Shown here: positions 43,096-51,648 of the stretch, one piece after another | Layout: each line of letters opens with the position of its first letter | How positions within the stretch are numbered: position 1 is the first letter of the stretch | Origin: Chitinophaga sp. 180180018-3 | GTDB lineage: Bacteria; Bacteroidota; Bacteroidia; Chitinophagales; Chitinophagaceae | Length of the DNA: 64,000 nt | Reading direction: 5' to 3' | NCBI RefSeq assembly: GCF_037893185.1 | Contig: NZ_CP140772.1 | Location: 558,001-622,000 of the forward strand | The notes under the pieces: model-generated | Told to the model about the DNA's origin: nothing | The model's database searches: none | The model's input: the letters and a program-made list of their open reading frames with translations, nothing else | Translations under genes and position numbers: made by a program

Positions 43096-45825
43096 TCAAT
43101 CATCATCATCGTCAACCTGTTTCCCTGCCAGGTGCGCCGGGTACTGCTGCTCGCCTTTGGCGGCAAACCAAAGTATGCGGTTCAGTACATCGTCATTGCC
43201 ACCATCAATACGGTCATATTCCTTGCGCATTGATTGCTTTGCATATTCTAAGGCTTTGCCTTTTAAGGCAGTCAGAGAAGCATTCATTTCATCCAGGGGA
43301 ATCAGGTTGGTTCTTGCCATGAAAGGAGTAGGGGACGGCATATTTTCAAAACACTCAAACATAGGACGGGCGGTTGCATCCAGCAGGTTCATAGGCGGAA
43401 TGCCTAGTATCTGTTCAATAGAGCGCACCATGTTGGTTTGATTATAATTCACAGAAACGGTTTTGCCTGTGCGGTTATACGGGCTGATCACAAAACCAGT
43501 GGTGCGGTAAGCGGATACATGGTCCCACCCGGCCTGAGAATCATCTTCCGTTACAAATATAACCGTGCTTTCCCAAAAGCGGCTTTTGCTCAGCGCTTCA
43601 ACAATACGGCCCAGCGCCAGGTCATTATCGGCCACCATTGCACGGGGCGTAGGCATACCAGGGCGGGTACCGGCAGTATGGTCGGTAGACAAAGCCATTA
43701 CCATTAATTCAGGCAACGAATCTCCCGGCAAAGCTTCATATTCCTTTAGCTCTTTTATAAAGGCATCGGCGCGATACTGGTCCGTAATTTTCAGTTCATC
43801 TGAAGCAGGGTAGTTCTGAGAGAGCCACGGTTGTACTCTCGATATAGTGGTGACGTTTTTAAACTCCAGTGGCTCCCCATTTTTATACTTTGTATAGATA
43901 TCTGTCCAGCTTAGTTTTTCATCCATTTCGGGCAGGGCAGCTTCACCGTATATACGAACTTTTTTCCCGTGATCTGCGGCATTGTTCCATATAAATCCTT
44001 TCTGGTTGTACACCATGGCATCAGTTTGTACATGAGGATAACTACGGAACCAGGCGCGCACATTTTTTTCAATGTAGTCTGTTACCATGGCAGCATCTGT
44101 CCATTGATGCCCTTCGGCAGAGCATTTACCCGAAGCATGGTAATTGTCCAACAGCACATAATCGTGGGCAAACTTATGTTGATTGGGAGTGATGCTGTCG
44201 CCATAGAGGCAAAGTTCTTTAGCGCCATTTCCTTTAGGTAAATCGCCCAATACCTGGTCGTAAGTCCGGTTTTCCTTGATAACATATAGTACATGCTTAA
44301 ACACGGAAGGCTCGCCAATACGTTCGGGCATTGGCCGGGCAGGTTGTTTTGGGCGCGGACTTTGCCTGCTCAACTCAGTACGAAACAAAAGCATCAGCTT
44401 TTTTACATCGGCAGTATATTTTTTTAGCTGCTGTCGGTTGGGGGCAGTGATAAAAGAGAGCGTCGCTTTTTCGTAATGAGAATTGTAGGCAGCGCCGGGA
44501 TAAGCGCCCGCTTCGTTACGTTTGGTTTCTTTACTGCTAATGCGGGAACCTTCGCCTTCCAGGTTGCTGACGATAAGCTGGTTACCAATAACACGCACAC
44601 CACCCGGATAAGCTTCTGTAGGAATATAGCCTTTTACAAAAGACGCACGGCTGCCATTGGCAGAAGCGTCGGCACCCAGTTCGATTACCGCCAGTGCGTT
44701 GTCCATACCATTGGCTACATACAGGGTTTTACCATCGGCAGATATATCCAGCGCATTGGGCGAATCGCCGATAAAGCCACTGTTTTTATCATCTATCTTC
44801 ACAGATATGGTAGCGGTTACCGATAAGGTAGCGGTGTTGATCACCGTAATATCATCTGAATTACCGTTGGCAATGTATACAAACCTTCCGTCGGCACTGC
44901 GCGCGAGGTCGTTAGGATGCAAGCCTGTCGGTATTTCCTTCACTAAAGAACCGTTCATATCAAATACTGATACCGACCCTTCGGAAGCGGAGCCGGTAGC
45001 GGGATCAATAAACATTCTTCCATAGGGTACGCCTGCCGTTTCTCCGGATGCTGCGTTATCAGGCATTCTGCCGCCCCAGTTGGTCACAAATAGCTGTTGG
45101 TTTACAATAGCAATACCGTAAGGTGCTACCCCTGTAGGCGCGCTCCAGATGCGTTGTTTGTTGGTAAGATTGATTTTTTCCAGTGTATTGTTACCATTCA
45201 GCACCACATAGAGGTAAGGAGTACCATTTTCAATATGCACCGCCACTTCGTTAGGCAATGCCAGTGGAGCCGGGGCTATTGGCGGCAGGTCGATGGTGTC
45301 GGTAATATGTAGGTCGGTACCGTTCCATATGGCTTCAAACACCGCCGATTTGGACTGCCCGCTTTGCGCAGCACCCCAGAAAATATGCGTGTCGCTACCG
45401 CTTTGCCATACTTCAATGCCGGAATAGGTGCTCATAAACCCTTTATAGGCCGAACCTGCAAACGTACAGGCAGCCAGTTGTTTCTTTTTCTGGTAATCAA
45501 CAATAGAAATACCGTAGCGGTCTTCAACGGCTATCAATCCGGTACCCGGGATCTGTTTCAGGTCGAGGCTGTGGTTTTCCAGGTTGGGATCTCCATAGCG
45601 CAGTATCGATCCTGCCGGGTGAATGATGCGGTTGTAAGGCATTAATACCGGTAGCTCATTTTTGGCCAGCGTACTATTGTCGTAAGCCGCCCCATAAGGA
45701 TTTGCCGCTTTCTTTGCACCCGCTGCAACCTGTGCCTGCAACGCCTGCGTGTACATAGCTGCAATGCCGATCAATAAAACAGATAAACGAACACCTGGTG
45801 ATTTTCCTGGACAGAATGAACACAT
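43096..45825 (-). CDS. YVTN beta-propeller phosphoesterase
   Basis: A 909-residue secreted protein. A signal peptide follows ATG 45825 (cleavage near LQAQ). The first half is a seven-bladed propeller with YVTN-type repeats (DGRFVYIANGNSDDITVINT, DGKTLYVANGMDNALAVIEL). The second half is a phosphoesterase of the acid phosphatase/phospholipase C superfamily (HVLYVIKENRTYDQVLGDLP, HKFAHDYVLLDNYHASG, SAEGHQWTDAAM, TEDDSQAGWDHVSAYRT). Such proteins hydrolyse phosphate esters outside the cell. The C-terminus is a short poly-Asp tail, perhaps binding metal. Neighbouring genes do not define the substrate. Confidence 0.88.
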   Translation of the reverse strand: MCSFCPGKSPGVRLSVLLIGIAAMYTQALQAQVAAGAKKAANPYGAAYDNSTLAKNELPVLMPYNRIIHPAGSILRYGDPNLENHSLDLKQIPGTGLIAVEDRYGISIVDYQKKKQLAACTFAGSAYKGFMSTYSGIEVWQSGSDTHIFWGAAQSGQSKSAVFEAIWNGTDLHITDTIDLPPIAPAPLALPNEVAVHIENGTPYLYVVLNGNNTLEKINLTNKQRIWSAPTGVAPYGIAIVNQQLFVTNWGGRMPDNAASGETAGVPYGRMFIDPATGSASEGSVSVFDMNGSLVKEIPTGLHPNDLARSADGRFVYIANGNSDDITVINTATLSVTATISVKIDDKNSGFIGDSPNALDISADGKTLYVANGMDNALAVIELGADASANGSRASFVKGYIPTEAYPGGVRVIGNQLIVSNLEGEGSRISSKETKRNEAGAYPGAAYNSHYEKATLSFITAPNRQQLKKYTADVKKLMLLFRTELSRQSPRPKQPARPMPERIGEPSVFKHVLYVIKENRTYDQVLGDLPKGNGAKELCLYGDSITPNQHKFAHDYVLLDNYHASGKCSAEGHQWTDAAMVTDYIEKNVRAWFRSYPHVQTDAMVYNQKGFIWNNAADHGKKVRIYGEAALPEMDEKLSWTDIYTKYKNGEPLEFKNVTTISRVQPWLSQNYPASDELKITDQYRADAFIKELKEYEALPGDSLPELMVMALSTDHTAGTRPGMPTPRAMVADNDLALGRIVEALSKSRFWESTVIFVTEDDSQAGWDHVSAYRTTGFVISPYNRTGKTVSVNYNQTNMVRSIEQILGIPPMNLLDATARPMFECFENMPSPTPFMARTNLIPLDEMNASLTALKGKALEYAKQSMRKEYDRIDGGNDDVLNRILWFAAKGEQQYPAHLAGKQVDDDDD

Positions 45826-45964
45826 ACAATCTATAATTAAGCCGTTTGTTAAATGGATATCAGTAAGATAAAAATAAACAAACGCCATTTTCCCGGGGAT
45901 AATATTTTATTTTCATTAATTCGTAGTAAAGAATTTCGCTTATTTGCCAACGATTATGGAAGAC

Positions 45965-45994
45965 AAAAGCAACCCGCTCACTGAGCGGGTTGCT
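45965..45994 (-). terminator. Terminator directly behind the tRNA-Asp 3'-end copy
   Basis: On the minus strand a 13-bp GC-rich stem (45982-45994 with 45968-45980) is followed by TTTT. It sits immediately after the copy of the tRNA-Asp 3' end at 46000-46019, as expected for the original terminator of the tRNA gene. Confidence 0.7.
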
Positions 45995-45999
45995 CCAAA

Positions 46000-46019
46000 T
46001 TCTGCGGACCGGACGGGAC
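46000..46019. repeat. 20-bp copy of the tRNA-Asp 3' end (putative att site)
   Basis: Identical to 48064-48083, same orientation. It contains the last 15 bases of the tRNA-Asp gene (complementary strand, acceptor and T-stem) plus the adjoining bases. The rest of a tRNA is absent here. Confidence 0.85.
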
Positions 46020-46071
46020 CGCTGTATATCTTCTGAAATCCTTGTAAAATCAGTACTTTCTGGAAGTGAGC

Positions 46072-46107
46072 AAGGTTGTTAACCTTATTGCTAACCTTGG
46101 ATAGGTT
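46072..46107. repeat. AAGGTT/AACCTT inverted repeat cluster
   Basis: AAGGTT-gtt-AACCTT (46072-46086) is followed by AACCT-tggat-AGGTT (46093-46107), 50-90 bases inside the left tRNA repeat. Such clustered short repeats near an att site can be recombinase binding sites; no function is shown. Confidence 0.4.
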
Positions 46108-46228
46108 TAACCATTGTTGTCAAGAACTGTGATGCTCAAAAATTTATCCATGTATGTTTTAGGTAAATGCCACAGAATGTAATACTTTACCCTGGGAAAT
46201 TTCATTGTTAATTTCAAAAAACATACTT

Positions 46229-46423
46229 ATGAAGATGTTAAACATGTATGAATGTACACCACTTAATGAACAGGAATTGCTTACAGTAAATGGCGGCAGC
46301 GGGCGTTCTGCCGTTTACTTCGATGTAACAATAGTAGGTAAGGCAGCTGGACGGATTTTAGTCGAACTTTATAATGATACAATAGTTCCTAAAATTGGGG
46401 CCGAAGTTAACGTTAATGTCTAA
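46229..46423 (+). CDS. Double-glycine leader peptide (bacteriocin-like)
   Basis: A 64-residue peptide with a leader of the classical kind: PLNEQELLTVNGG at residues 11-23, matching the LSxxELxxIxGG pattern cut by C39-peptidase ABC exporters. The mature part would be 41 residues, hydrophobic and Gly/Val-rich (SGRSAVYFDVTIVGKAAG...), with no cysteines. Similar small genes in Chitinophaga-type genomes are annotated as class II bacteriocin-like. No immunity or exporter gene is adjacent, so it would rely on a transporter elsewhere. The ATG at 46229 begins the leader; an earlier in-frame TTG (46205) is unlikely. It lies inside the tRNA-bounded segment and is followed by a terminator. Confidence 0.65.
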   Translation: MKMLNMYECTPLNEQELLTVNGGSGRSAVYFDVTIVGKAAGRILVELYNDTIVPKIGAEVNVNV

Positions 46424-47004
46424 TAGCATTTCTTATTACAGTGATCACTATTGGTAAAAGTTAGCCCTTTCCTTTTTACAAGAGAAAGGGCTGTTTAGTA
46501 TTTGGGATGCTACAGCGAGCTTTTCCCTTTGCTCCGAAGTCGCAAAGGGTATTGAAACGGAATTTACGATTCTGGCCAGTCTTTTGTTGCATCTTCTGCT
46601 ATATCCAAAAGCTTCATTAAGACAGGAAACATCCCAGATAATATCATCCATGTTTAACAGTTCTGTTCTCCTGGTATGGATGAAGAACAATTACTTACAT
46701 CCATACAAGCCAGTGCGGCAGCATGAAGGAGTGATAGGAGAAAGCGGGAGGATTAATGGGAGAATGATGCAGGTAAGGTGGAGTTGATCTGAAGATGGAT
46801 GGATGATAGTTTTACCTGGGGTATAATAGCACATGGCAAAAATGCAGTAAGGTATCGGGTATTTTTCTAAGCAACAATCAGGCATATACCTGTAAAAAAG
46901 GCCGGTATTCATACATCCGGACATAGGTATCCATGAACCAATTTCCTGGAAATAATATAAGAGCAGCTGATAACAATCTCCGGTCAGGAAAAAGCTATAC
47001 CTGT
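46424..47004. other. Apparently non-coding stretch
   Basis: Apart from the terminator at 46463-46494 I see no supported gene. Open frames here lack family similarity; one on the minus strand runs through the terminator stem and is not credible. Confidence 0.5.
46463..46494 (+). terminator. Terminator after the peptide gene
   Basis: A 9-bp stem (46463-46471 with 46484-46492), 12-base loop and a short GTTT tail. Weak T tract. Confidence 0.6.
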
Positions 47005-47769
47005 TCATTCCCGTTGTAAGGCTAATGAAGAGTAGCCAATAACAGAACCCTTAAGTAGCAGTACGTCCTGGTACAATGGCCATCGTTTCAATAGTGGCTT
47101 GCTGTGTTTTTTACGGGCTTGTGGGGCTGGAGATGCAGCTGTAGTTACAGCGATCACCTCTGCAGTCATGTATTTGCTGTTGTCCATAACCAGGCTCCCC
47201 TTGAAAGCGCGTACCTGTAATACGACGATCCCTGTTCCTTTTCCCGGAACGGTCATGTTCAGTTCCATGCCTTCGAACGGTTTACTGAGATCAATCCTCT
47301 TTGTGATGGAGACTGCGCCTGTAATCCGCCGGTGGGCAAAATGAGCCCGCACAGCGATGGCTTTTATCTCAAAATGGGTGAATCCGGACAATCGTGATAA
47401 TTCCTGTGCAGGAATCAGCAGTATGCCATCGGGTGTGAATATGGGGGAGTGAGAGAAGAATTTTTCCAGGCCGGTGTGCCGGTTGAACCGGTATCCTTTT
47501 ATGCCCTGTACACCGGATTGTATCAGCACTTTGTTCAGCCGGTTTACGAAAGCGTCGTCGCAACGAAGATCCAGGTGGGGGGCGAATGCTTTGCGTATGA
47601 GGCGGCCTTTACGGCTGGCAATACCAAAATTGCGGGCAGCCTGCCGGGTGGCCGTTGTTTGTTTTACGCGGGCAGGCATACTACGCAGGAAGTGAACTCC
47701 ATTGCGTTCGTAGCCAATTACGTTATCCAGTTTGCCGGTAAAGAGGAATGGGCCTGTTTGTGTTGCCAT
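47005..47769 (-). CDS. Conserved-looking protein of unknown function
   Basis: A 254-residue basic protein. The N-terminus FLFTGKLDNVIGYERNGVHF and the following RSMPARVKQTTATRQAARNF resemble a recurrent Bacteroidota domain with a GxxDNVxxY-like start seen in small hypothetical proteins (DUF6266-like, tentative). The rest is beta-rich. No catalytic residues and no signal peptide are seen. The ATG at 47769 is chosen because it begins the conserved-looking part; the frame is open further upstream to 47841. It lies in the tRNA-bounded segment and may be cargo of that element. Confidence 0.5.
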   Translation of the reverse strand: MATQTGPFLFTGKLDNVIGYERNGVHFLRSMPARVKQTTATRQAARNFGIASRKGRLIRKAFAPHLDLRCDDAFVNRLNKVLIQSGVQGIKGYRFNRHTGLEKFFSHSPIFTPDGILLIPAQELSRLSGFTHFEIKAIAVRAHFAHRRITGAVSITKRIDLSKPFEGMELNMTVPGKGTGIVVLQVRAFKGSLVMDNSKYMTAEVIAVTTAASPAPQARKKHSKPLLKRWPLYQDVLLLKGSVIGYSSLALQRE

Positions 47770-48019
47770 GTTACTTACGTTTTTCTTAAAGTTATGCCAA
47801 CCGGGGGGATCAGCTCCCGAGACTTCTTTAGCAATTATCAAATGTGTCTGGCCTGGGTGTTAGCGTATATTCAACGGGAAGTACCCCGGAAGAGGGAATT
47901 GTTCAGTACTGATTACACGGGTGTAAGAAGATTTCGAAAAGTTGGATGGCAAACTATTGCAGGTTACCTGCCCCAGGATTTCAACTTGATCCGATCTTTT
48001 TAGGAAAGATAGCATATCA

Positions 48020-48059
48020 AAAACAAAAAGCCTCCAGATTCCACATCTGAAGGCTTTTT
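48020..48059 (-). terminator. Terminator downstream of tRNA-Asp
   Basis: On the minus strand a 15-bp stem with one mismatch (48045-48059 with 48025-48039) runs into a T-rich tract, shortly after the tRNA 3' end. Confidence 0.75.
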
Positions 48060-48063
48060 AAAT

Positions 48064-48083
48064 TTCTGCGGACCGGACGGGAC
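48064..48083. repeat. 20-bp tRNA-Asp 3'-end repeat (putative att site)
   Basis: Overlaps the 3' end of the intact tRNA-Asp gene. Identical to 46000-46019 in the same orientation. Confidence 0.85.
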
Positions 48084-48142
48084 TCGAACCCGCGACCTCC
48101 GCCGTGACAGGGCGGCATTCTAACCAACTGAACTACCGATCC
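48069..48142 (-). tRNA. tRNA-Asp (GTC)
   Basis: A 74-base tRNA on the minus strand. The acceptor stem pairs 48136-48142 with 48070-48076 (one G-U pair), discriminator G, D-arm GTTCAGTTGGTTAGAAT, anticodon stem CCGCC/GGCGG with loop CTGTCAC giving anticodon GTC, and T-arm GCGGGTTCGAGTCCCGT. CCA is not fully encoded (GCAG follows). It has a well-formed promoter upstream and a terminator downstream. Confidence 0.97.
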
Positions 48143-48193
48143 GTTTCCTAAAAACCTGTTACCCAACTATTTGGGTCTTCCGTTTTGGGATTG

Positions 48194-48226
48194 CAAAGAT
48201 AGCAACAAACTTCCCAATTAAGCAAA
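48194..48226 (-). promoter_or_regulatory. Consensus Bacteroidota promoter of tRNA-Asp
   Basis: On the minus strand TTTG (48226-48223), 21 bases, then TATCTTTG (48201-48194), a textbook -33/-7 pair. The transcript would start near 48189, about 47 bases before the tRNA. Confidence 0.75.
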
Positions 48227-48290
48227 TCTTTTTTAAAAAATATTTTCAGCGTTATCTTTACACCTGTTCTTTAACCAATTTAATCAATTT

Positions 48291-49244
48291 ATGCAATTCC
48301 TGGATTTCGAGAAACCTATCGCTGACTTATATGAACAGCTCGAGAAACTGAAGGAAAATGGCCAGAAATCAGGCGTAGATGTATCTGCTACTGTGAGTGA
48401 ATACGAACAGAAAATAGCCGCTACCCGCCAGCAGATCTATGACCACCTCACCGCTTTTCAGCGCGTTCAGCTGAGCCGTCATCCTGATAGGCCCTATACT
48501 TTGGCGTATATCGAAAAAATGTGCACCAACTTTATGGAACTGCATGGCGACCGGAATGTAAAAGACGATAAGGCGATGGTCGGTGGCTTTGCTGACCTGG
48601 ATGGAGAAACTGTCATGTTCATCGGTCAACAGAAAGGCGTAAACACCAAAATGCGCCAGCTGAGAAACTTCGGTATGGCCAACCCGGAAGGCTACCGTAA
48701 AGCCCTCCGCCTCATGAAACTCGCCGAAAGATTCAATAAACCTATCGTTACGCTCATAGATACACCCGGCGCTTATCCCGGCCTCGAAGCTGAAGAAAGA
48801 GGCCAGGCAGAAGCTATCGCCCGGAATCTCTTTGAAATGGTGAAACTCCGCGTCCCCGTTATCTGCATCGTGATCGGTGAAGGTGCCTCCGGTGGCGCAC
48901 TGGGCATCGGTATCGGCGACAGGGTATTTATGCTGGAAAACAGCTGGTACACCGTTATCTCTCCTGAAAATTGCTCTACAATCCTCTGGCGTAGCTGGAA
49001 TTTCAAGGAAAAAGCTGCAGAAGAACTGAAACTGACTTCTGATTATATGAGTCAATTTGGCCTGGTAGACGGTATCGTACGTGAACCCCTCGGTGGCGCT
49101 CACGTAAATCCCGATGAAATGGCTGTCATCCTCAAGACCCGCATAAAGGAAACACTGGCGGAACTGAAGAAAATCGATCCGGATACCCGCATCGAACAAC
49201 GCATCGACAAGTTCTCCCGTATGGGTTTCTTTGAAGAGAAATAA
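48291..49244 (+). CDS. accA: Acetyl-CoA carboxylase carboxyltransferase subunit alpha
   Basis: A 317-residue subunit of the carboxyltransferase that moves the carboxyl group from biotin to acetyl-CoA, making malonyl-CoA for fatty-acid synthesis. It has the complete family layout: N-terminal helix ([14 protein letters not shown]), [11 protein letters not shown] and [11 protein letters not shown], the GNFGM-like region, [20 protein letters not shown], and the oxyanion-type [12 protein letters not shown] with [11 protein letters not shown]. Length is typical. A box-like TATCTTTA occurs at 48253-48260. A perfect terminator separates it from dapA. Confidence 0.97.
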   Translation: MQFLDFEKPIADLYEQLEKLKENGQKSGVDVSATVSEYEQKIAATRQQIYDHLTAFQRVQLSRHPDRPYTLAYIEKMCTNFMELHGDRNVKDDKAMVGGFADLDGETVMFIGQQKGVNTKMRQLRNFGMANPEGYRKALRLMKLAERFNKPIVTLIDTPGAYPGLEAEERGQAEAIARNLFEMVKLRVPVICIVIGEGASGGALGIGIGDRVFMLENSWYTVISPENCSTILWRSWNFKEKAAEELKLTSDYMSQFGLVDGIVREPLGGAHVNPDEMAVILKTRIKETLAELKKIDPDTRIEQRIDKFSRMGFFEEK

Positions 49245-49265
49245 AAAATATTTAGAGATCACAAT

Positions 49266-49304
49266 AAAAATTTAGAATTTCGGCCTTCGGAATTCTAAAT
49301 TTTT
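49266..49304 (+). terminator. Terminator between accA and dapA
   Basis: A perfect 14-bp stem (49266-49279 with 49291-49304) whose right arm ends in a T tract. Confidence 0.85.
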
Positions 49305-49322
49305 ATTCCCGTAAACACAATC

Positions 49323-50198
49323 ATGGAACAACTAAAAGGCACCGGGGTGGCATTGGTAACACCCTTTAAAGCAGATGAAAGCATCGATTGGAATGCTTTG
49401 GAAAAATTGATCAACCACGTGATCGATGGTGGTGTAAACTATGTAGTGTCTCTTGGCACCACTGGTGAAACACCTACTCTTTCTGCAGAAGAAAAGCTGG
49501 ATTTGATGAAATTCACTTTCGAAAAGGTGTCGAAGCGGGTGCCCGTAGTTGTTGGCATTGGTGATTATAACACCAGAGATGTTGTAAAAAGATTGGAAAA
49601 ATGCCCGCTGGATGAGGCTGCCGCCGTACTCAGCGTAGCCCCTTATTATAGCAAGCCTACCCAGGAAGGCATCATTCAGCATTATAAAACCATTGCTGCA
49701 GCCTCTCCCAAGCCCATTATCCTGTATAATGTGCCTGGCCGTACCGGCCGTAACATGACTGCTGAAACCACGCTCCGCCTGGCTCATGAAGTCGAAAACA
49801 TCATTGCCATGAAGGAAGCTTCCGGCGATATGTTGCAATGCATGCAGATTATCCGCGATAAACCTGAGGATTTCCTCGTGCTCAGCGGCGACGATGCACT
49901 GGCGCTGGCTCAGCTGGCCTGTGGTATGGATGGTGTGATCTCTGTAGCTGCAAACTATTTCGCTACCGATTTTTCCAGCATGGTGCATGCTGCCCTTATC
50001 AACGATTATCCGGCTGCTCGCATACTCAACAATAAAATGCTCCAGGGATTCGACCTGATGTTCGCAGAGAACAATCCTGCTGGAATCAAGGCTTTCCTGC
50101 ATCATGCCGGCCTTGTTGAAAATACTTTCCGCCTCCCCGTCCTCCCTGTCAGCGATGGCCTCTACAAAAAGATCGGGGAGTACTTAAAAAGCTACTAG
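49323..50198 (+). CDS. dapA: 4-hydroxy-tetrahydrodipicolinate synthase
   Basis: A 291-residue TIM-barrel aldolase that condenses pyruvate with aspartate semialdehyde in the lysine/diaminopimelate pathway. GTTGETPTL near residue 43, YYSKPTQEG near 108, the catalytic Tyr Y135 in LYNVPGRTG, and the Schiff-base Lys K164 in AMKEASGD are all in place. Length is normal. It starts 19 bases after the accA terminator and ends before a complex inverted-repeat region shared with the convergent rnz gene. Confidence 0.96.
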   Translation: MEQLKGTGVALVTPFKADESIDWNALEKLINHVIDGGVNYVVSLGTTGETPTLSAEEKLDLMKFTFEKVSKRVPVVVGIGDYNTRDVVKRLEKCPLDEAAAVLSVAPYYSKPTQEGIIQHYKTIAAASPKPIILYNVPGRTGRNMTAETTLRLAHEVENIIAMKEASGDMLQCMQIIRDKPEDFLVLSGDDALALAQLACGMDGVISVAANYFATDFSSMVHAALINDYPAARILNNKMLQGFDLMFAENNPAGIKAFLHHAGLVENTFRLPVLPVSDGLYKKIGEYLKSY

Positions 50199-50299
50199 CC
50201 TTTAGCGCTTAGTCTTTAGTGATCGAAACGAATAGACAGATAACATGCCTGTTTTATCCGCTTCAATCACTAAAGGCTAACCGCTAAAAACTAAAGACT
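50196..50299. terminator. Bidirectional inverted repeat between dapA and rnz
   Basis: TAGTCTTTAGTGAT (50210-50223) pairs with ATCACTAAAGGCTA (50266-50279) with one wobble. Extra copies of CTAAAG/CTTTAG on both sides (for example AGTCTTTAGT at 50211 and ACTAAAGACT near 50290) allow several registers. Likely terminates both convergent genes. Confidence 0.55.
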
Positions 50300-51206
50300 A
50301 CACCAGGTAGCTTACCCCTTCTTCCGCAATCTCGGTTGCTTCAAAAATTGGGTGTGTCTCGTCCAGAAATGGCTGTAAATCAGTGTATTTAGAAGAGAAG
50401 TGACCTATCAGCAGTTTTTTAACTCCGGCAGCAGATGCCAAAGTAGCGGCCTGTACCGATGTGCTATGATACCTTTCCGCAGCTCTTTCCTGTAAATCAT
50501 GCAGGTAGGTGGTTTCATGATACATCATATCCGCTCCTTTCAGCCAGGGTAGCAGATTTTCATCATATATCGTATCAGCACAATACACGTAGCGTTTACC
50601 AGGATGCGGTGGCAGCGTAACCCAGTCGTTTTTCACTATGGTGCCGTCTTTTCGCTCATAATCAGCCCCGTCCTGCAACTTCGGGAAGTATGCAGCCGGA
50701 ATTTCATAGGCACGGGCCTGTTCCGGTATCAGCCGGCGCTTCCGCTTCTGCATCTCAATCGAAAACCCGAAACAGGAGATCCGGTGCTGTGTAGGGAAAC
50801 AGCTTACCCGTAACTCCTTGTCTTCCAGTATAATACCACTATACCCAGGCTGAAGTGGCACAAATGACAACTCAAATTTCAAAGCCGTGCCCGAACAATC
50901 AAGCTGCAACTGTATGATAGCCTCCAGCTCCGGTGGCGCATACACGCTGAGCGGATCGGTTCGCCCCATCAGACTCAGTGTGTTCAATAACCCTATCAGC
51001 CCGAAATAATGATCGCCATGCAGGTGGCTGATAAAAATGTACCTCAATTTACTACGCCTGATCCGGTACCGGGCTATCTGTATCTGCGTTCCTTCGCCGC
51101 AGTCTACCAGCAGCAACTGGTCGTTGCAGGTAACTATCTGGGCAGTGGGGTGCCTGTCCAGGGTGGGGATGGCCGAGTTGTTACCTAATATCGTTACAGC
51201 AAACAT
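50298..51206 (-). CDS. rnz: Ribonuclease Z
   Basis: A 302-residue metallo-beta-lactamase-fold endonuclease that trims tRNA 3' trailers. The zinc motif SHLHGDHYFGL near residue 64, GNNSAIPT and VDCGEGTQIQIARY at the start, DTIYDENLLPW near 210, and HSTSVQAA / LLIGHFSSKY near 250-275 fit RNase Z. ATG 51206 is chosen over an upstream TTG. It is 68 bases after the STAS-domain gene on the same strand; this rnz-STAS pairing recurs in Bacteroidota (from memory). Confidence 0.95.
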   Translation of the reverse strand: MFAVTILGNNSAIPTLDRHPTAQIVTCNDQLLLVDCGEGTQIQIARYRIRRSKLRYIFISHLHGDHYFGLIGLLNTLSLMGRTDPLSVYAPPELEAIIQLQLDCSGTALKFELSFVPLQPGYSGIILEDKELRVSCFPTQHRISCFGFSIEMQKRKRRLIPEQARAYEIPAAYFPKLQDGADYERKDGTIVKNDWVTLPPHPGKRYVYCADTIYDENLLPWLKGADMMYHETTYLHDLQERAAERYHSTSVQAATLASAAGVKKLLIGHFSSKYTDLQPFLDETHPIFEATEIAEEGVSYLV

Positions 51207-51273
51207 CAAATTATAACTTTATTCTTTGCATTTGGTACCGCCGGCAGTCCGCAGGCCGGCATGGTGCCTTTCC

Positions 51274-51648
51274 CTATTCCAGTCCATCCAGCAACTCCCG
51301 CTCCAGCTCCTCCATCATCACCAGGTCTATCGCCTCCGCCATAGTAGGGGCCAGATTTAGCTGATCGTCGCCGGCAGCCTTCAGCGCTGCTGTTAAAGTG
51401 TTGTTAACTCCTGTGATCGCACAGGAAAATTTATTGTCATACATACACCGGTAAACTGTTAAAATGGCTTCCACTCCCTTCTCATCAATTTCCTGCACCA
51501 ATGCCATGTCCAGTATGAGATTGCGCCCGGACAAACCAGGCAGGGTGGTCACTGTGGAAATGAAATCTTCTGACAAATTAGCATCCAACCTGGAGATATC
51601 CGGACAAAAAACAACTATTTTCTCTTTGGTATCAATTTTGAATTTCAT
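51274..51648 (-). CDS. STAS-domain protein
   Basis: A 124-residue STAS-domain protein (anti-sigma-factor-antagonist fold). Strand-helix pattern FKIDTKEKIVVFCPDISRLD, LILDMALVQEIDEKGVEAIL. The site of the usual phosphorylated Ser/Thr (DSSGLG) reads DEKGVE, so it is probably not switched by a SpoIIAB-type kinase. It likely forms a unit with the downstream rnz gene, 68 bases away. Partner unknown. Confidence 0.85.
   Translation of the reverse strand: MKFKIDTKEKIVVFCPDISRLDANLSEDFISTVTTLPGLSGRNLILDMALVQEIDEKGVEAILTVYRCMYDNKFSCAITGVNNTLTAALKAAGDDQLNLAPTMAEAIDLVMMEELERELLDGLE

Larger units (their letters stand above)
46000..48083. mobile_element. Putative small integrated element at tRNA-Asp
   Basis: A 2.08-kb segment bounded by the 20-bp direct repeats of the tRNA-Asp 3' end. 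The intact tRNA lies at the right end, and its likely original terminator lies just outside the left repeat, which is how tRNA-targeting elements insert. It contains a double-glycine peptide gene, an unknown 254-residue protein and non-coding DNA. No integrase gene is present, so it would be a relic or depend on an enzyme in trans. An alternative is the remains of a duplicated tRNA-Asp gene. Confidence 0.45.

Noticed and set aside
46448..46690. Minus-strand open frame of 80 codons after the peptide gene
   Set aside because: It runs through the terminator stem of the peptide gene and shows no family features.
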